Shown: positions 18,617 through 25,124 of the stretch, piece by piece
Position numbering within the stretch: position 1 is the first letter of the stretch
How the letters are laid out: every line of letters starts with the position of its first letter
Origin: an unidentified eubacterium SCB49
GTDB lineage: Bacteria; Bacteroidota; Bacteroidia; Flavobacteriales; Flavobacteriaceae
Direction of reading: 5' to 3'
Assembly (NCBI GenBank): GCA_000170815.1
Contig: ABCO01000008.1
Coordinates: 62,001-126,000, forward strand
DNA: 64,000 bases
Made by a program: the position numbers and the translations under genes
The notes under the pieces: model-generated
Databases searched by the model: none
What the model was told of the DNA's origin: nothing
The model's input: the letters and a program-made list of their open reading frames with translations, nothing else

Positions 18617-18750
18617 TGACAGAAGAAAATGAAAACATTATAGAAGTTGTAAAACAAAAGTTTATCTGGAAATGGAAATTTACCGCCGTTCTAATAGCAA
18701 ACGCCGTGTATATTTATCTCATGTATTTATTAATGAATCATTTTGCCTAA
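18616..18750 (+). CDS. 44-residue single-span membrane protein between deacetylase and symporter
   Basis: A short gene that standard length cut-offs would miss. It starts in the stop codon of the PIG-L gene (TAATG) and its TAA is immediately followed by the symporter ATG at 18751, with no gap. The product has a charged N terminus (TEENENIIEVVKQKFIWKWK) and one hydrophobic span (FTAVLIANAVYIYLMYLLM). Tight coupling on both sides and the clean amphipathic-then-membrane layout argue that it is translated. It may be an accessory subunit of the symporter, by analogy with other small membrane proteins of solute transporters; that is inference. Confidence 0.65.
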   Translation: MTEENENIIEVVKQKFIWKWKFTAVLIANAVYIYLMYLLMNHFA

Positions 18751-20460
18751 ATGCAACATCTAGACTGGTATATATTAATTGGAGCTCTTCTTTTTATTGT
18801 ACTCTACGGTACGTATAAATCACGCTCAAACAAAGACGTAAAAGATTATTTAAAAGGAGGTAGCGACTCCCGATGGTGGACTATTGGTTTAAGTGTGATG
18901 GCTACTCAAGCCAGCGCAATTACTTTTTTATCTACACCAGGACAAGCATTTCATAGCGGCTTGGGGTTTGTTCAATTTTATTTTGGACTTCCAATTGCGA
19001 TGGTTATAATTTGTCTGGTATTTATCCCCATTTACCATAGGCTTAAGGTTTTTACCGCCTACGAGTATCTAGAAACAAGGTTTGACTTAAAAACAAGAAC
19101 CTTAACCGCTATTTTGTTTTTAATACAACGTGGTCTTGCTGCAGGGATTACCATTTTTGCGCCTTCTATAATTTTATCTGCCGTACTGGGTTGGGACTTA
19201 ATGTATCTTAACATTGGTATAGGTGTTCTCGTGATAATCTACACCGTAAGTGGAGGTACAAAAGCCGTGAGTGTGACCCAAAAACAACAAATGGGTATCA
19301 TATTTCTAGGAATGCTTCTTGCCTTTTTAATTATCCTTAATTATTTACCACTCGATGTTAATTTCACCAAAGCTCTAGAGATTGCAGGTGCCAGCGGAAA
19401 ACTAGATGTTCTAGATTTTTCTTTCGATTTTAATAATAAATACACCGTTTGGAGTGGGTTAATAGGTGGAACCTTTTTAGCACTCTCCTATTTTGGAACA
19501 GACCAAAGTCAAGTACAGCGTTACTTGAGTGGTCGCTCCATGAAAGAAATGCAAATGGGAATGATCTTTAACGGGCTCTTAAAAGTACCTATGCAGTTTT
19601 TCATTTTGCTTGTGGGTGTTATGGTATTTGTTTTTTACCAGTTTAACAGCTCCCCTGTTCACTTTAACCCAAGCGCGGTAGAAGATGTGCGTAATTCTCC
19701 TTTTGCGGCAGAATATGCTTCGCTTGAAGACGAACAAATAACACTAGAAGCTGCTATAAAGAAAAAACAAATAGTCTTTAGCAGAGTAGAAAATCAAACT
19801 GAGAAAAAACAACTTTTATCAGAAATTGCCGGACTTAATAAAGAACAAGAAGCTTTAAGAGAGCGTGCAAAAGTAACGATCAAAAAAGCAAACCCAGATG
19901 CAGAAACTAATGACAAAGATTATGTCTTTATACACTTCATATTAAACAACCTACCTACAGGTATGATTGGGCTATTGCTTGCCGTGATACTAAGTGCCGC
20001 GATGTCATCTACGGCATCAGAATTAAATGCCTTGGGCTCTACCACTACTATAGATTTATACAAAAGAAACGTACGTGGTCGTGGCGAAAAGCATTATGTA
20101 CACGCCTCAAAATGGTTTACCTTACTATGGGGAATCATTGCTATCTGTGTCGCCTCTGTTGCAAACTTGTTTGAAAACTTGATTGAGCTTGTAAATATCA
20201 TAGGCTCTATTTTCTACGGAAATGTACTCGGTATTTTCCTTTTGGCTTTCTTTATAAAATATGTAAAAAGCCGCGCTGTATTTATCGCAGCCATCATTAC
20301 ACAAGCCATCATCGTTTATTTCTGGTGGATTGACCTTATGCCTTATTTATGGCTCAACGTTGCCGGTGCGGGGATTGTTATTGGGATTGCTGTTATATTA
20401 CAAACAGTTGTGGGAAATAAGCCTGATGACACTCTTGAAACGGCTGATGTTGTAAAATAG
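18751..20460 (+). CDS. sodium:solute symporter (SSS/SLC5 family)
   Basis: 569 residues with the thirteen-or-so spans of the SSS family. Conserved family blocks are seen: MATQASAITFLSTPGQAF near residue 50, YEYLETRFDLKTRTL near 105, YTVSGGTKAVSVT near 165 and SAAMSSTASELNALGSTTTIDLYKR near 415. A charged, coiled-coil-like insertion (about residues 325-390, rich in Glu, Lys and Gln) interrupts the transmembrane core. The substrate is unknown; linkage to the PIG-L deacetylase favours a sugar or amino sugar derivative. Likely in one operon with the preceding two genes. Confidence 0.94.
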   Translation: MQHLDWYILIGALLFIVLYGTYKSRSNKDVKDYLKGGSDSRWWTIGLSVMATQASAITFLSTPGQAFHSGLGFVQFYFGLPIAMVIICLVFIPIYHRLKVFTAYEYLETRFDLKTRTLTAILFLIQRGLAAGITIFAPSIILSAVLGWDLMYLNIGIGVLVIIYTVSGGTKAVSVTQKQQMGIIFLGMLLAFLIILNYLPLDVNFTKALEIAGASGKLDVLDFSFDFNNKYTVWSGLIGGTFLALSYFGTDQSQVQRYLSGRSMKEMQMGMIFNGLLKVPMQFFILLVGVMVFVFYQFNSSPVHFNPSAVEDVRNSPFAAEYASLEDEQITLEAAIKKKQIVFSRVENQTEKKQLLSEIAGLNKEQEALRERAKVTIKKANPDAETNDKDYVFIHFILNNLPTGMIGLLLAVILSAAMSSTASELNALGSTTTIDLYKRNVRGRGEKHYVHASKWFTLLWGIIAICVASVANLFENLIELVNIIGSIFYGNVLGIFLLAFFIKYVKSRAVFIAAIITQAIIVYFWWIDLMPYLWLNVAGAGIVIGIAVILQTVVGNKPDDTLETADVVK

Positions 20461-20491
20461 GTAAATAACTAAAGTATTATGCTAAAATAGA

Positions 20492-20623
20492 ATGATTGAA
20501 TTAATAAAATTAGCATTAGAAACTTTAGCCGAAGTCTTTCGTAATAATACGAAAATAGCTGTCTTTGCAAGTATTTTAATCATTCTAACTTGGATTATAA
20601 TCTTTATATGGTTTCCTGTTTAA
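20492..20623 (+). CDS. 43-residue single-span membrane protein after the symporter
   Basis: An open frame of 44 codons, 31 bp downstream of the symporter stop. The product has an amphipathic N-terminal helix (IELIKLALETLAEVFRNNTK) and one membrane span (IAVFASILIILTWIIIFIWF). It is not similar in sequence to the 44-aa protein upstream of the symporter but has the same architecture. Expression is not proven; the absence of other features in this gap and the well-formed span make it a reasonable small gene. Confidence 0.5.
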   Translation: MIELIKLALETLAEVFRNNTKIAVFASILIILTWIIIFIWFPV

Positions 20624-20701
20624 GCTGAAACTATAAGTAGTTTTTAATCTGCAAGTATTTCGTATTTTTCACAGGTAAATTACTTAGACAAAATTTAAAA
20701 A

Positions 20702-21817
20702 ATGAATACAGTTTCACTTAAAATAATAACATTAATAATCTTATTATTTAATATAACTATTTGCGTTTCACAAGACTATTTAGTCACTAAAGATAAAGAT
20801 ACAATTTACGGCAACATAGAATGGAAGTCTAATCTTTTTGTCTATGTTAAAAATGAAGATGGAAAACAAAAATTTAGAGCTGATCAAGTTGACTTTTTCC
20901 AAAGAGGTGCCTTTAAATTTGTTTCTGTGGATACAAAATTCCCCGAATTTTTACTTGAAGTTAAAAAAGGCGAAATTTCATATTACCTTGAATCACATCT
21001 AAAATCTAGATTTACTATTGATTACGAAAAAAAGGTGTTTCTTAAATACAAAGACAAATTATATCCAATTACAGTCAAAAGTAATCTAAAAAATAAAGGG
21101 TTTTTAAGTAATAATTTAAATAGTAATACTACAGATAAGCATTCAGTTGGTGATGTAGATGTTTCTCTCAAACAAAGTAATACAGAAGAACCTTTTGTTT
21201 CTCAATCATCTAATTTCAAATGGACTTTTCACCAAATTTTAGGTAAGGAAAACACCCTCTATAAATTAATTAAGAAAAACAATTACACATTTGAGGATAT
21301 TGAGTTATTAATTGATTTAGCAAACATTTCATTTAAAAATCAAACTGAATTCAAACACCTTATCGACACTACACTAAAAAAAGGTTATGCGCAAGGTTAT
21401 CTTATTCGTAAAAAAAACGACACAATATTTGGTTCAATAAAAATGAATGGGAGATTTATTTTAAGTGATAAAATCAATTTTATTTCAAAAAACGGAACAG
21501 AATCGAACTTTAACCCTAAAGATTTAATTGAATTTAAAATTAACGATAGAACATATAAAAATGTTCTAATTAAAAACAAGAAACAAGTACTGGTCCAGTT
21601 AATTGATGGTGAAATTTCTATGTATCGTGACCTAAAGAAAGGACAAAGCTACCTGACCAAAGACTTCAATGAATTTTATGATGTCGATAAAAAAGAAAAA
21701 TATCTCGAATTATTTAAAGACAAACCTGATGTCTACAAGAGAATCATTGATAATGAATACAGATACTTCGAAATTAAGAGTATAGTGAAATTATATAATA
21801 ATACCCATAAAATATAA
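20702..21817 (+). CDS. secreted protein of unknown function with internal duplication
   Basis: 371 residues that I do not recognise as a named family. A signal peptide (about residues 1-24, ending in CVS) is followed by two related segments: residues ~25-115 (YLVTKDKDTIYGNIEWKSN and later FLLEVKKGEISYYL) and ~230-330 (YLIRKKNDTIFGSIKMNGR and later VLVQLIDGEISMYRDLKKG). Both share a KxDTIxG...(30-40 residues)...L...GEIS pattern, pointing to a duplicated beta domain. The linker is polar, and the protein is Lys- and Asn-rich. It stands alone, followed by the hairpin that also closes the GIY-YIG array. Confidence 0.75.
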   Translation: MNTVSLKIITLIILLFNITICVSQDYLVTKDKDTIYGNIEWKSNLFVYVKNEDGKQKFRADQVDFFQRGAFKFVSVDTKFPEFLLEVKKGEISYYLESHLKSRFTIDYEKKVFLKYKDKLYPITVKSNLKNKGFLSNNLNSNTTDKHSVGDVDVSLKQSNTEEPFVSQSSNFKWTFHQILGKENTLYKLIKKNNYTFEDIELLIDLANISFKNQTEFKHLIDTTLKKGYAQGYLIRKKNDTIFGSIKMNGRFILSDKINFISKNGTESNFNPKDLIEFKINDRTYKNVLIKNKKQVLVQLIDGEISMYRDLKKGQSYLTKDFNEFYDVDKKEKYLELFKDKPDVYKRIIDNEYRYFEIKSIVKLYNNTHKI

Positions 21818-21856
21818 ATCCCTACGCATTGTTTCTTAAAAAACTAGCACAAAAAA

Positions 21857-21884
21857 AGTCCCCAAAATAAATTGGGGGACTTTG
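21857..21884 (-). terminator. distal copy of the tRNA terminator hairpin
   Basis: GTCCCC/GGGGAC stem with AAA and TTT flanks, last of five copies; it can also end transcription of the plus-strand gene at 20702. Confidence 0.7.
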
Positions 21885-21935
21885 TAGCGAGAAGGGGACT
21901 TGAACCCCTGTCCGCCTCTCCGGCGGATATGAATC
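21885..21935 (-). repeat. tRNA-Met 3' remnant 1 (distal)
   Basis: On the minus strand it begins GGATTCATA (anticodon loop with CAT), continues with the palindrome TCCGCCGGAGAGGCGGA, then the T arm and acceptor 3' strand CAGGGGTTCAAGTCCCCT...CTA identical to the full tRNA. No 5' half is present, so it cannot fold into a tRNA. Confidence 0.85.
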
Positions 21936-21943
21936 CTCCACAT

Positions 21944-22207
21944 TTAATTGCTTTTTAAAAACGCTTGTACCAATGTATCTTTATGTCTTCTACCTGCTCC
22001 TGTTTTAAACCACTTTTCTTTGGATAGAGCTTCAGGTTTAGTATCAAAAAATGCTATATGTATTACCTCCCAAGGTCTGTAACGAACAGTCCAACCTTTT
22101 TTAGCATAGGTGTTATGTGAATGAAATCGTGAAATGATACTTGAAGTACACCCAACATAGGTTTTATCAAATTTCTTAGAATATAATATGTAAACTACAT
22201 GCTCCAT
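21944..22207 (-). CDS. GIY-YIG nuclease-like protein, copy D
   Basis: 87 residues, the complete minimal GIY-YIG domain. VVYILYSKKFDKTYVG supplies the GIY- and YIG-type strands (YIL...YVG), followed by SRFHSHN with the conserved Arg and His, RYRPWEV, and the catalytic-type Glu region EALSKEKWFKTGAGRRHKD. The start was set at MEHVVYIL; the frame is also open upstream through the tRNA remnant to an ATG at 22303, but that extension only translates tRNA and terminator sequence. Copy D differs from A by KK for RR at 11-12 and a few other changes. It lies directly after a terminator hairpin with no space for a promoter, so expression would need read-through. Confidence 0.85.
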   Translation of the reverse strand: MEHVVYILYSKKFDKTYVGCTSSIISRFHSHNTYAKKGWTVRYRPWEVIHIAFFDTKPEALSKEKWFKTGAGRRHKDTLVQAFLKSN

Positions 22208-22245
22208 AATACAAAAAAAGTCCCCAAAATAAATTGGGGACTTTG

Positions 22246-22297
22246 TAGCGAGAAGGGGACTTGAACCCCTGTCCGCCTCTTCGGCGGATATGAATCC
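22246..22297 (-). repeat. tRNA-Met 3' remnant 2
   Basis: Same organisation as remnant 1, with palindrome loop GAAGA in place of GGAGA. It follows the stop codon of copy C by a few bases (TAG ATG GTA then GGATTCATA), the junction type that keeps the downstream gene in frame with an upstream ATG. Confidence 0.85.
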
Positions 22298-22303
22298 TAC
22301 CAT

Positions 22304-22567
22304 CTAATTGCTTTTTAAAAAAGCCTGTACCAATGTATCTTTATGTCTTCTACCTGCTCCTGTTTTAAACCACTTTTCTTTGGATAGAGCTTCAGGTTTA
22401 GTATCAAAAAATGCTATATGAAATACCTCCCAAGGTCTGTAACGAACAGTCCAACCTTTTGTAGCATAGGTGTTATGTGAATGAAATCGTGAAATGATAC
22501 TTGAAGTACACCCCACATAGGTCTTATCAAATCGTCTTGAATATAATATGTAAACTACATGTTCCAT
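22304..22567 (-). CDS. GIY-YIG nuclease-like protein, copy C
   Basis: 87 residues, nearly identical to the other copies; it carries RR at 11-12, TYATKGW instead of TYAKKGW, and the unique change PWEVFHIAF. All GIY-YIG landmarks are intact (YIL...YVG, SRFHSHN, EALSKEKW). As with copy D, the reading frame continues upstream through the preceding tRNA remnant and terminator to an ATG at 22663, giving a possible 119-residue fusion, which I consider non-functional read-through. Four intact copies without any frameshift argue either for very recent amplification, for gene conversion, or for selection on the protein. Confidence 0.85.
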   Translation of the reverse strand: MEHVVYILYSRRFDKTYVGCTSSIISRFHSHNTYATKGWTVRYRPWEVFHIAFFDTKPEALSKEKWFKTGAGRRHKDTLVQAFLKSN

Positions 22568-22605
22568 AATACAAAAAAAGTCCCCAAAATAAATTGGGGA
22601 CTTTG

Positions 22606-22657
22606 TAGCGAGAAGGGGACTTGAACCCCTGTCCGCCTCTTCGGCGGATATGAATCC
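22606..22657 (-). repeat. tRNA-Met 3' remnant 3
   Basis: Copy of the anticodon-loop-to-3'-end fragment between GIY-YIG copies B and C; same sequence as remnant 2, including the TCCGCC...GGCGGA palindrome and the following terminator hairpin. Confidence 0.85.
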
Positions 22658-22663
22658 TACCAT

Positions 22664-22927
22664 CTAATTGCTTTTTAAAAAAGCCTGTACCAATGTATCT
22701 TTATGTCTTCTACCTGCTCCTGTTTTAAACCACTTTTCTTTGGATAGAGCTTCAGGTTTAGTATCAAAAAATGCTATATGTATTACCTCCCAAGGTCTGT
22801 AACGTACAGTCCAACCTTTTGTAGCATAGGTGTTATGTGAATGAAATCGAGAAATGATACTTGAAGTACAACCAACATAGGTTTTATCAAATCGTCTTGA
22901 ATATAAAATGTAAACTACATATTCCAT
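22664..22927 (-). CDS. GIY-YIG nuclease-like protein, copy B
   Basis: 87 residues beginning MEYVVYILYSRRFDK, the only copy with Tyr in place of His at position 3. GIY-YIG motifs are complete. Here the upstream remnant is joined with one extra base (TAAATGTGGA junction), so the upstream frame is not open and translation must begin at this ATG; this supports the 87-residue form as the real product in all four copies. It ends LKSN then TAG, with remnant 3 directly after it. Confidence 0.85.
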   Translation of the reverse strand: MEYVVYILYSRRFDKTYVGCTSSIISRFHSHNTYATKGWTVRYRPWEVIHIAFFDTKPEALSKEKWFKTGAGRRHKDTLVQAFLKSN

Positions 22928-22965
22928 AATACAAAAAAAGTCCCCAAAATAAATTGGGGACTTTG

Positions 22966-23017
22966 TAGCGAGAAGGGGACTTGAACCCCTGTCCGCCTCT
23001 TCGGCGGATATGAATCC
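22966..23017 (-). repeat. tRNA-Met 3' remnant 4
   Basis: Copy of the tRNA fragment between GIY-YIG copies A and B, preceded by the TAAATGTGGA junction also seen after copy D. Palindrome loop GAAGA. Confidence 0.85.
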
Positions 23018-23024
23018 TCCACAT

Positions 23025-23288
23025 TTAATTGTTTTTTAAAAAAGCCTGGACCAATGTATCTTTATGTCTTCTACCTGCTCCTGTTTTAAACCACTTTTCT
23101 TTGGATAGAGCTTCAGTTTTAGTATCAAAAAATGTTATATGTATTACCTCCCAAGGTCTGTAACGAACAGTCCAACCTTTTTTAGCATAGGTGTTATGTG
23201 AATGAAATCGTGAAATGATACTTGAAGTACACCCCACATAGGTCTTATCAAATCGTCTTGAATATAATATGTAAACTACATGTTCCAT
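23025..23288 (-). CDS. GIY-YIG nuclease-like protein, copy A (next to the intact tRNA)
   Basis: 87 residues, the first gene after the full tRNA-Met and its terminator. It is the most divergent copy: HITFFDTKTEA where the others have AFFDTKPEA, and a C-terminal LKNN. All family motifs remain. It begins 4 nt after the T run of the tRNA terminator (GTATT then ATG), so it could be made only from read-through transcripts of the tRNA promoter or from an unrecognised internal start. GIY-YIG domains cut DNA with a single divalent metal in UvrC, homing nucleases and SLX1; a free-standing domain has no known DNA-specificity module, so its target here is inferred only from the genetic layout. Confidence 0.85.
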   Translation of the reverse strand: MEHVVYILYSRRFDKTYVGCTSSIISRFHSHNTYAKKGWTVRYRPWEVIHITFFDTKTEALSKEKWFKTGAGRRHKDTLVQAFLKNN

Positions 23289-23291
23289 AAT

Positions 23292-23325
23292 ACAAAAAAA
23301 GTCCCCAAAATAATTGGGGACTTTG
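23292..23325 (-). terminator. terminator of tRNA-Met
   Basis: Minus-strand hairpin AAAGTCCCCAA...TTGGGGACTTT with a seven-T run. This is the original of which four more copies occur downstream (spacer AATTATTTT here, AATTTATTTT in the copies). Confidence 0.85.
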
Positions 23326-23399
23326 TAGCGAGAAGGGGACTTGAACCCCTGACCTCCGGGTTATGAATCCGACGCTCTAACCACCTGAGCTACCTCGCC
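23326..23399 (-). tRNA. tRNA-Met (anticodon CAT)
   Basis: 74 nt on the minus strand, starting GGCGAGGTAGCTCAGGTGG and ending TCTCGCTA without an encoded CCA. Folding by hand gives a 7-bp acceptor (with G-U at both ends), GCTC/GAGC D stem, anticodon loop TTCATAA with CAT at 34-36, a five-base variable loop and an AGGGG/CCCCT T stem. The sequence does not look like initiator tRNA; tRNA-Ile2 (lysidine-modified CAT) cannot be fully excluded by eye. It has its own promoter (23430-23459) and terminator, and is the head of the GIY-YIG array. Confidence 0.9.
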
Positions 23400-23429
23400 A
23401 AATTGCTAAAACAGATATTTTAGCGGCTG

Positions 23430-23459
23430 CAAATATAACAACTTAAAATACGCTTGCAA
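23430..23459 (-). promoter_or_regulatory. tRNA-Met promoter, TTG-N19-TATATTTG
   Basis: On the minus strand a -33 TTG (23457-23459) and an exact -7 TATATTTG (23430-23437) are separated by 19 bp, the best spacing for the flavobacterial housekeeping sigma factor, about 30 bp before the tRNA. It is the only promoter visible for the whole array. Confidence 0.75.
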
Positions 23460-23472
23460 ATATTACTTTTAA

Positions 23473-24843
23473 TTATTTTAATCTATTTACAAGTTCATCA
23501 AAATTTAAAGACGCTTGTTCACCAGTTTTCATGTTTTTTAGAGTAAATTTTTCAGCTTCCATTTCTTTGTCACCAGCTAATACTGTGTAAGTTATCCCTC
23601 TTTTATCTGCATACCCCATTTGCTTTTTCATTTTTGCTTCGTCAGGATACAATTCTGCAGAAATATTTTTAGCTCGAAGTTTTGTTATGCTTTTCATGGC
23701 ATATAAAGCCTCTTTTGCGCCAAAATTGATAAATAATACCTTCGTATTTGCAGAAACTGTTTCTGGAAACAAGCCTAATTCTTCTATAACAAGGTAAATT
23801 CTGTCTAGTCCAAAAGAAATTCCTACGCCACTCATATCTTTCATCCCAAAGATACCCGTAAGATCATCATAACGACCACCGCCTCCTATACTTCCCATTG
23901 CGACACCTTCTGGTGCAGCAACTTCAAAAATAGCACCTGTATAATAGTTAAGTCCTCTGGCAAGCGTTACATCTATTTCAAGATTGGCGCTTTGTAATCC
24001 TATTTCTGAAATATTATCAACAATAAAACGCAGCTCCTCAATACCCTTTTGTCCCGTCTCAGAGCTTGCTAACATTGTGTCTAAACTCGCCAAGTTTTCG
24101 GTTGCAGTTCCAGTAAACGAAAAGAGGGGCTGTACTTTTTGTATTGCTTCTTCTGTAATACCTTTTTCACGCATTTCTTTTTTAACGCCTTCCTCCCCTA
24201 TTTTGTCAAGCTTATCTAGTGCTACTGTAAAATCGATTAACTTATCTTGAGCACCTATAACCTCTGCAATACCGCTTAATATTTTACGGTTGTTCATTTT
24301 TATGGTTACCCCTTTTAAATCTAAAGCTGTAAATACAGTGTCATACAATTGTACCAACTCTACTTCTTGCCATAATGATTTACTTCCTACAACATCTGCA
24401 TCGCATTGAAAGAATTCTCTAAAACGTCCTTTTTGAGGGCGATCTGCTCTCCAAACAGGTTGTATCTGGAAACGTTTAAAAGGAAATGTAATTTCGTTTT
24501 GGTGTTGTACTACATATCTCGCAAAAGGCACTGTTAAATCATAACGGAGTGCTTTTTCTGAAATTTTAGGAGTCATTTTACCACTATCCTTTGCAGAATA
24601 TAACGTATCATCAACTTTTCTTAAATAATCACCACTATTTAATATCTTAAAAATAAGGCGATCACCTTCTTCGCCATATTTCCCCATTAAAGTATCGCTG
24701 TTTTCAAAACTAGGTGTTTCAATAGGTTGAAAACCAAAATGTGTAAAACTTCTTTTTATGGTATCCATAATATAAGTGCGTTTTACGACTTCGGATGGAG
24801 AAAAATCTCTGGTTCCTTTAGGTATGCTAGGTTTTTTTGACAA
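23473..24843 (-). CDS. hisS: histidine-tRNA ligase, TTG start
   Basis: 456 residues. Class II synthetase that charges tRNA-His. Motif 1 region ([10 protein letters not shown] and the helix after it), motif 2 ([25 protein letters not shown]) and the HisRS-specific [15 protein letters not shown] are all present, plus motif 3 ([12 protein letters not shown]) and the C-terminal anticodon-binding domain. The start appears to be TTG ([13 protein letters not shown]): a TAA lies two codons upstream in frame and the next Met (MDTIKRSF) would remove part of the conserved N terminus. Downstream lies the tRNA-Met array on the same strand. Confidence 0.96.
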   Translation of the reverse strand: MSKKPSIPKGTRDFSPSEVVKRTYIMDTIKRSFTHFGFQPIETPSFENSDTLMGKYGEEGDRLIFKILNSGDYLRKVDDTLYSAKDSGKMTPKISEKALRYDLTVPFARYVVQHQNEITFPFKRFQIQPVWRADRPQKGRFREFFQCDADVVGSKSLWQEVELVQLYDTVFTALDLKGVTIKMNNRKILSGIAEVIGAQDKLIDFTVALDKLDKIGEEGVKKEMREKGITEEAIQKVQPLFSFTGTATENLASLDTMLASSETGQKGIEELRFIVDNISEIGLQSANLEIDVTLARGLNYYTGAIFEVAAPEGVAMGSIGGGGRYDDLTGIFGMKDMSGVGISFGLDRIYLVIEELGLFPETVSANTKVLFINFGAKEALYAMKSITKLRAKNISAELYPDEAKMKKQMGYADKRGITYTVLAGDKEMEAEKFTLKNMKTGEQASLNFDELVNRLK

Positions 24844-24935
24844 AGCTTATGATTTATGAGTTATGAGTGGTGAGTTTTGAGTTCAATCACTATAACTTTA
24901 ATTATTAATTTTTTTATTTCGAATTTTATAAGGAG

Positions 24936-24960
24936 GTCTCGACTGTGCTCGATCAGACAT
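24936..24960 (+). repeat. degenerate copy of the CTTCGACTGNGCTCAG repeat
   Basis: CTCGACTGTGCTCGATCAGA followed by CA; a decayed relative of the motif arrayed at 29877-30676, alone between hisS and the ABC permease. Confidence 0.5.
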
Positions 24961-25124
24961 CGTTATTTTTCAAATCGATTTCATATTCCCTCGCGCAAAT
25001 ATCCAAAAATTTAAGCAGATTGTGACGCTAGCACATTTCAGAAATAAGAGAAATTTTTAATAATCTCTTTTTGATGTAACTTTATAGACCAAATGCAGTC
25101 TTATATATCAAAATAACCACCATT

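Larger units (their letters stand above)
21849..23399 (-). mobile_element. tandem array: tRNA-Met plus four [GIY-YIG gene + tRNA 3' remnant + terminator] units
   Basis: Read on the minus strand: a full tRNA-Met, its terminator hairpin, then GIY-YIG gene A; next come three repeats of tRNA 3' remnant, hairpin and GIY-YIG gene (B, C, D), and a final remnant and hairpin. Unit length is 360-361 bp. A direct repeat of 60-62 bp (T arm, acceptor 3' strand and terminator) bounds every GIY-YIG gene; the last copy is 21849-21910 and the first 23292-23351. Sequence identity to the array ends right after the T run (TTTTTTTGT), at 21849. The structure is what a small element would leave if it inserted at the 3' end of a tRNA gene, duplicated that end, and was then amplified. 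No transposase or integrase is present. Confidence 0.75.

Noticed and set aside
21944..22303. 119-residue reading of GIY-YIG copies C and D starting MVGFISAEEADRG
   Set aside because: The extra 32 residues translate the tRNA remnant and terminator; the frame is broken in copy B and absent in A, so the 87-residue form starting at MEHVVYIL is preferred.
21885..23017. Remnants as additional functional tRNA genes
   Set aside because: They lack the acceptor 5' strand, D arm and anticodon 5' stem; upstream sequence cannot pair with TCTCGCT.
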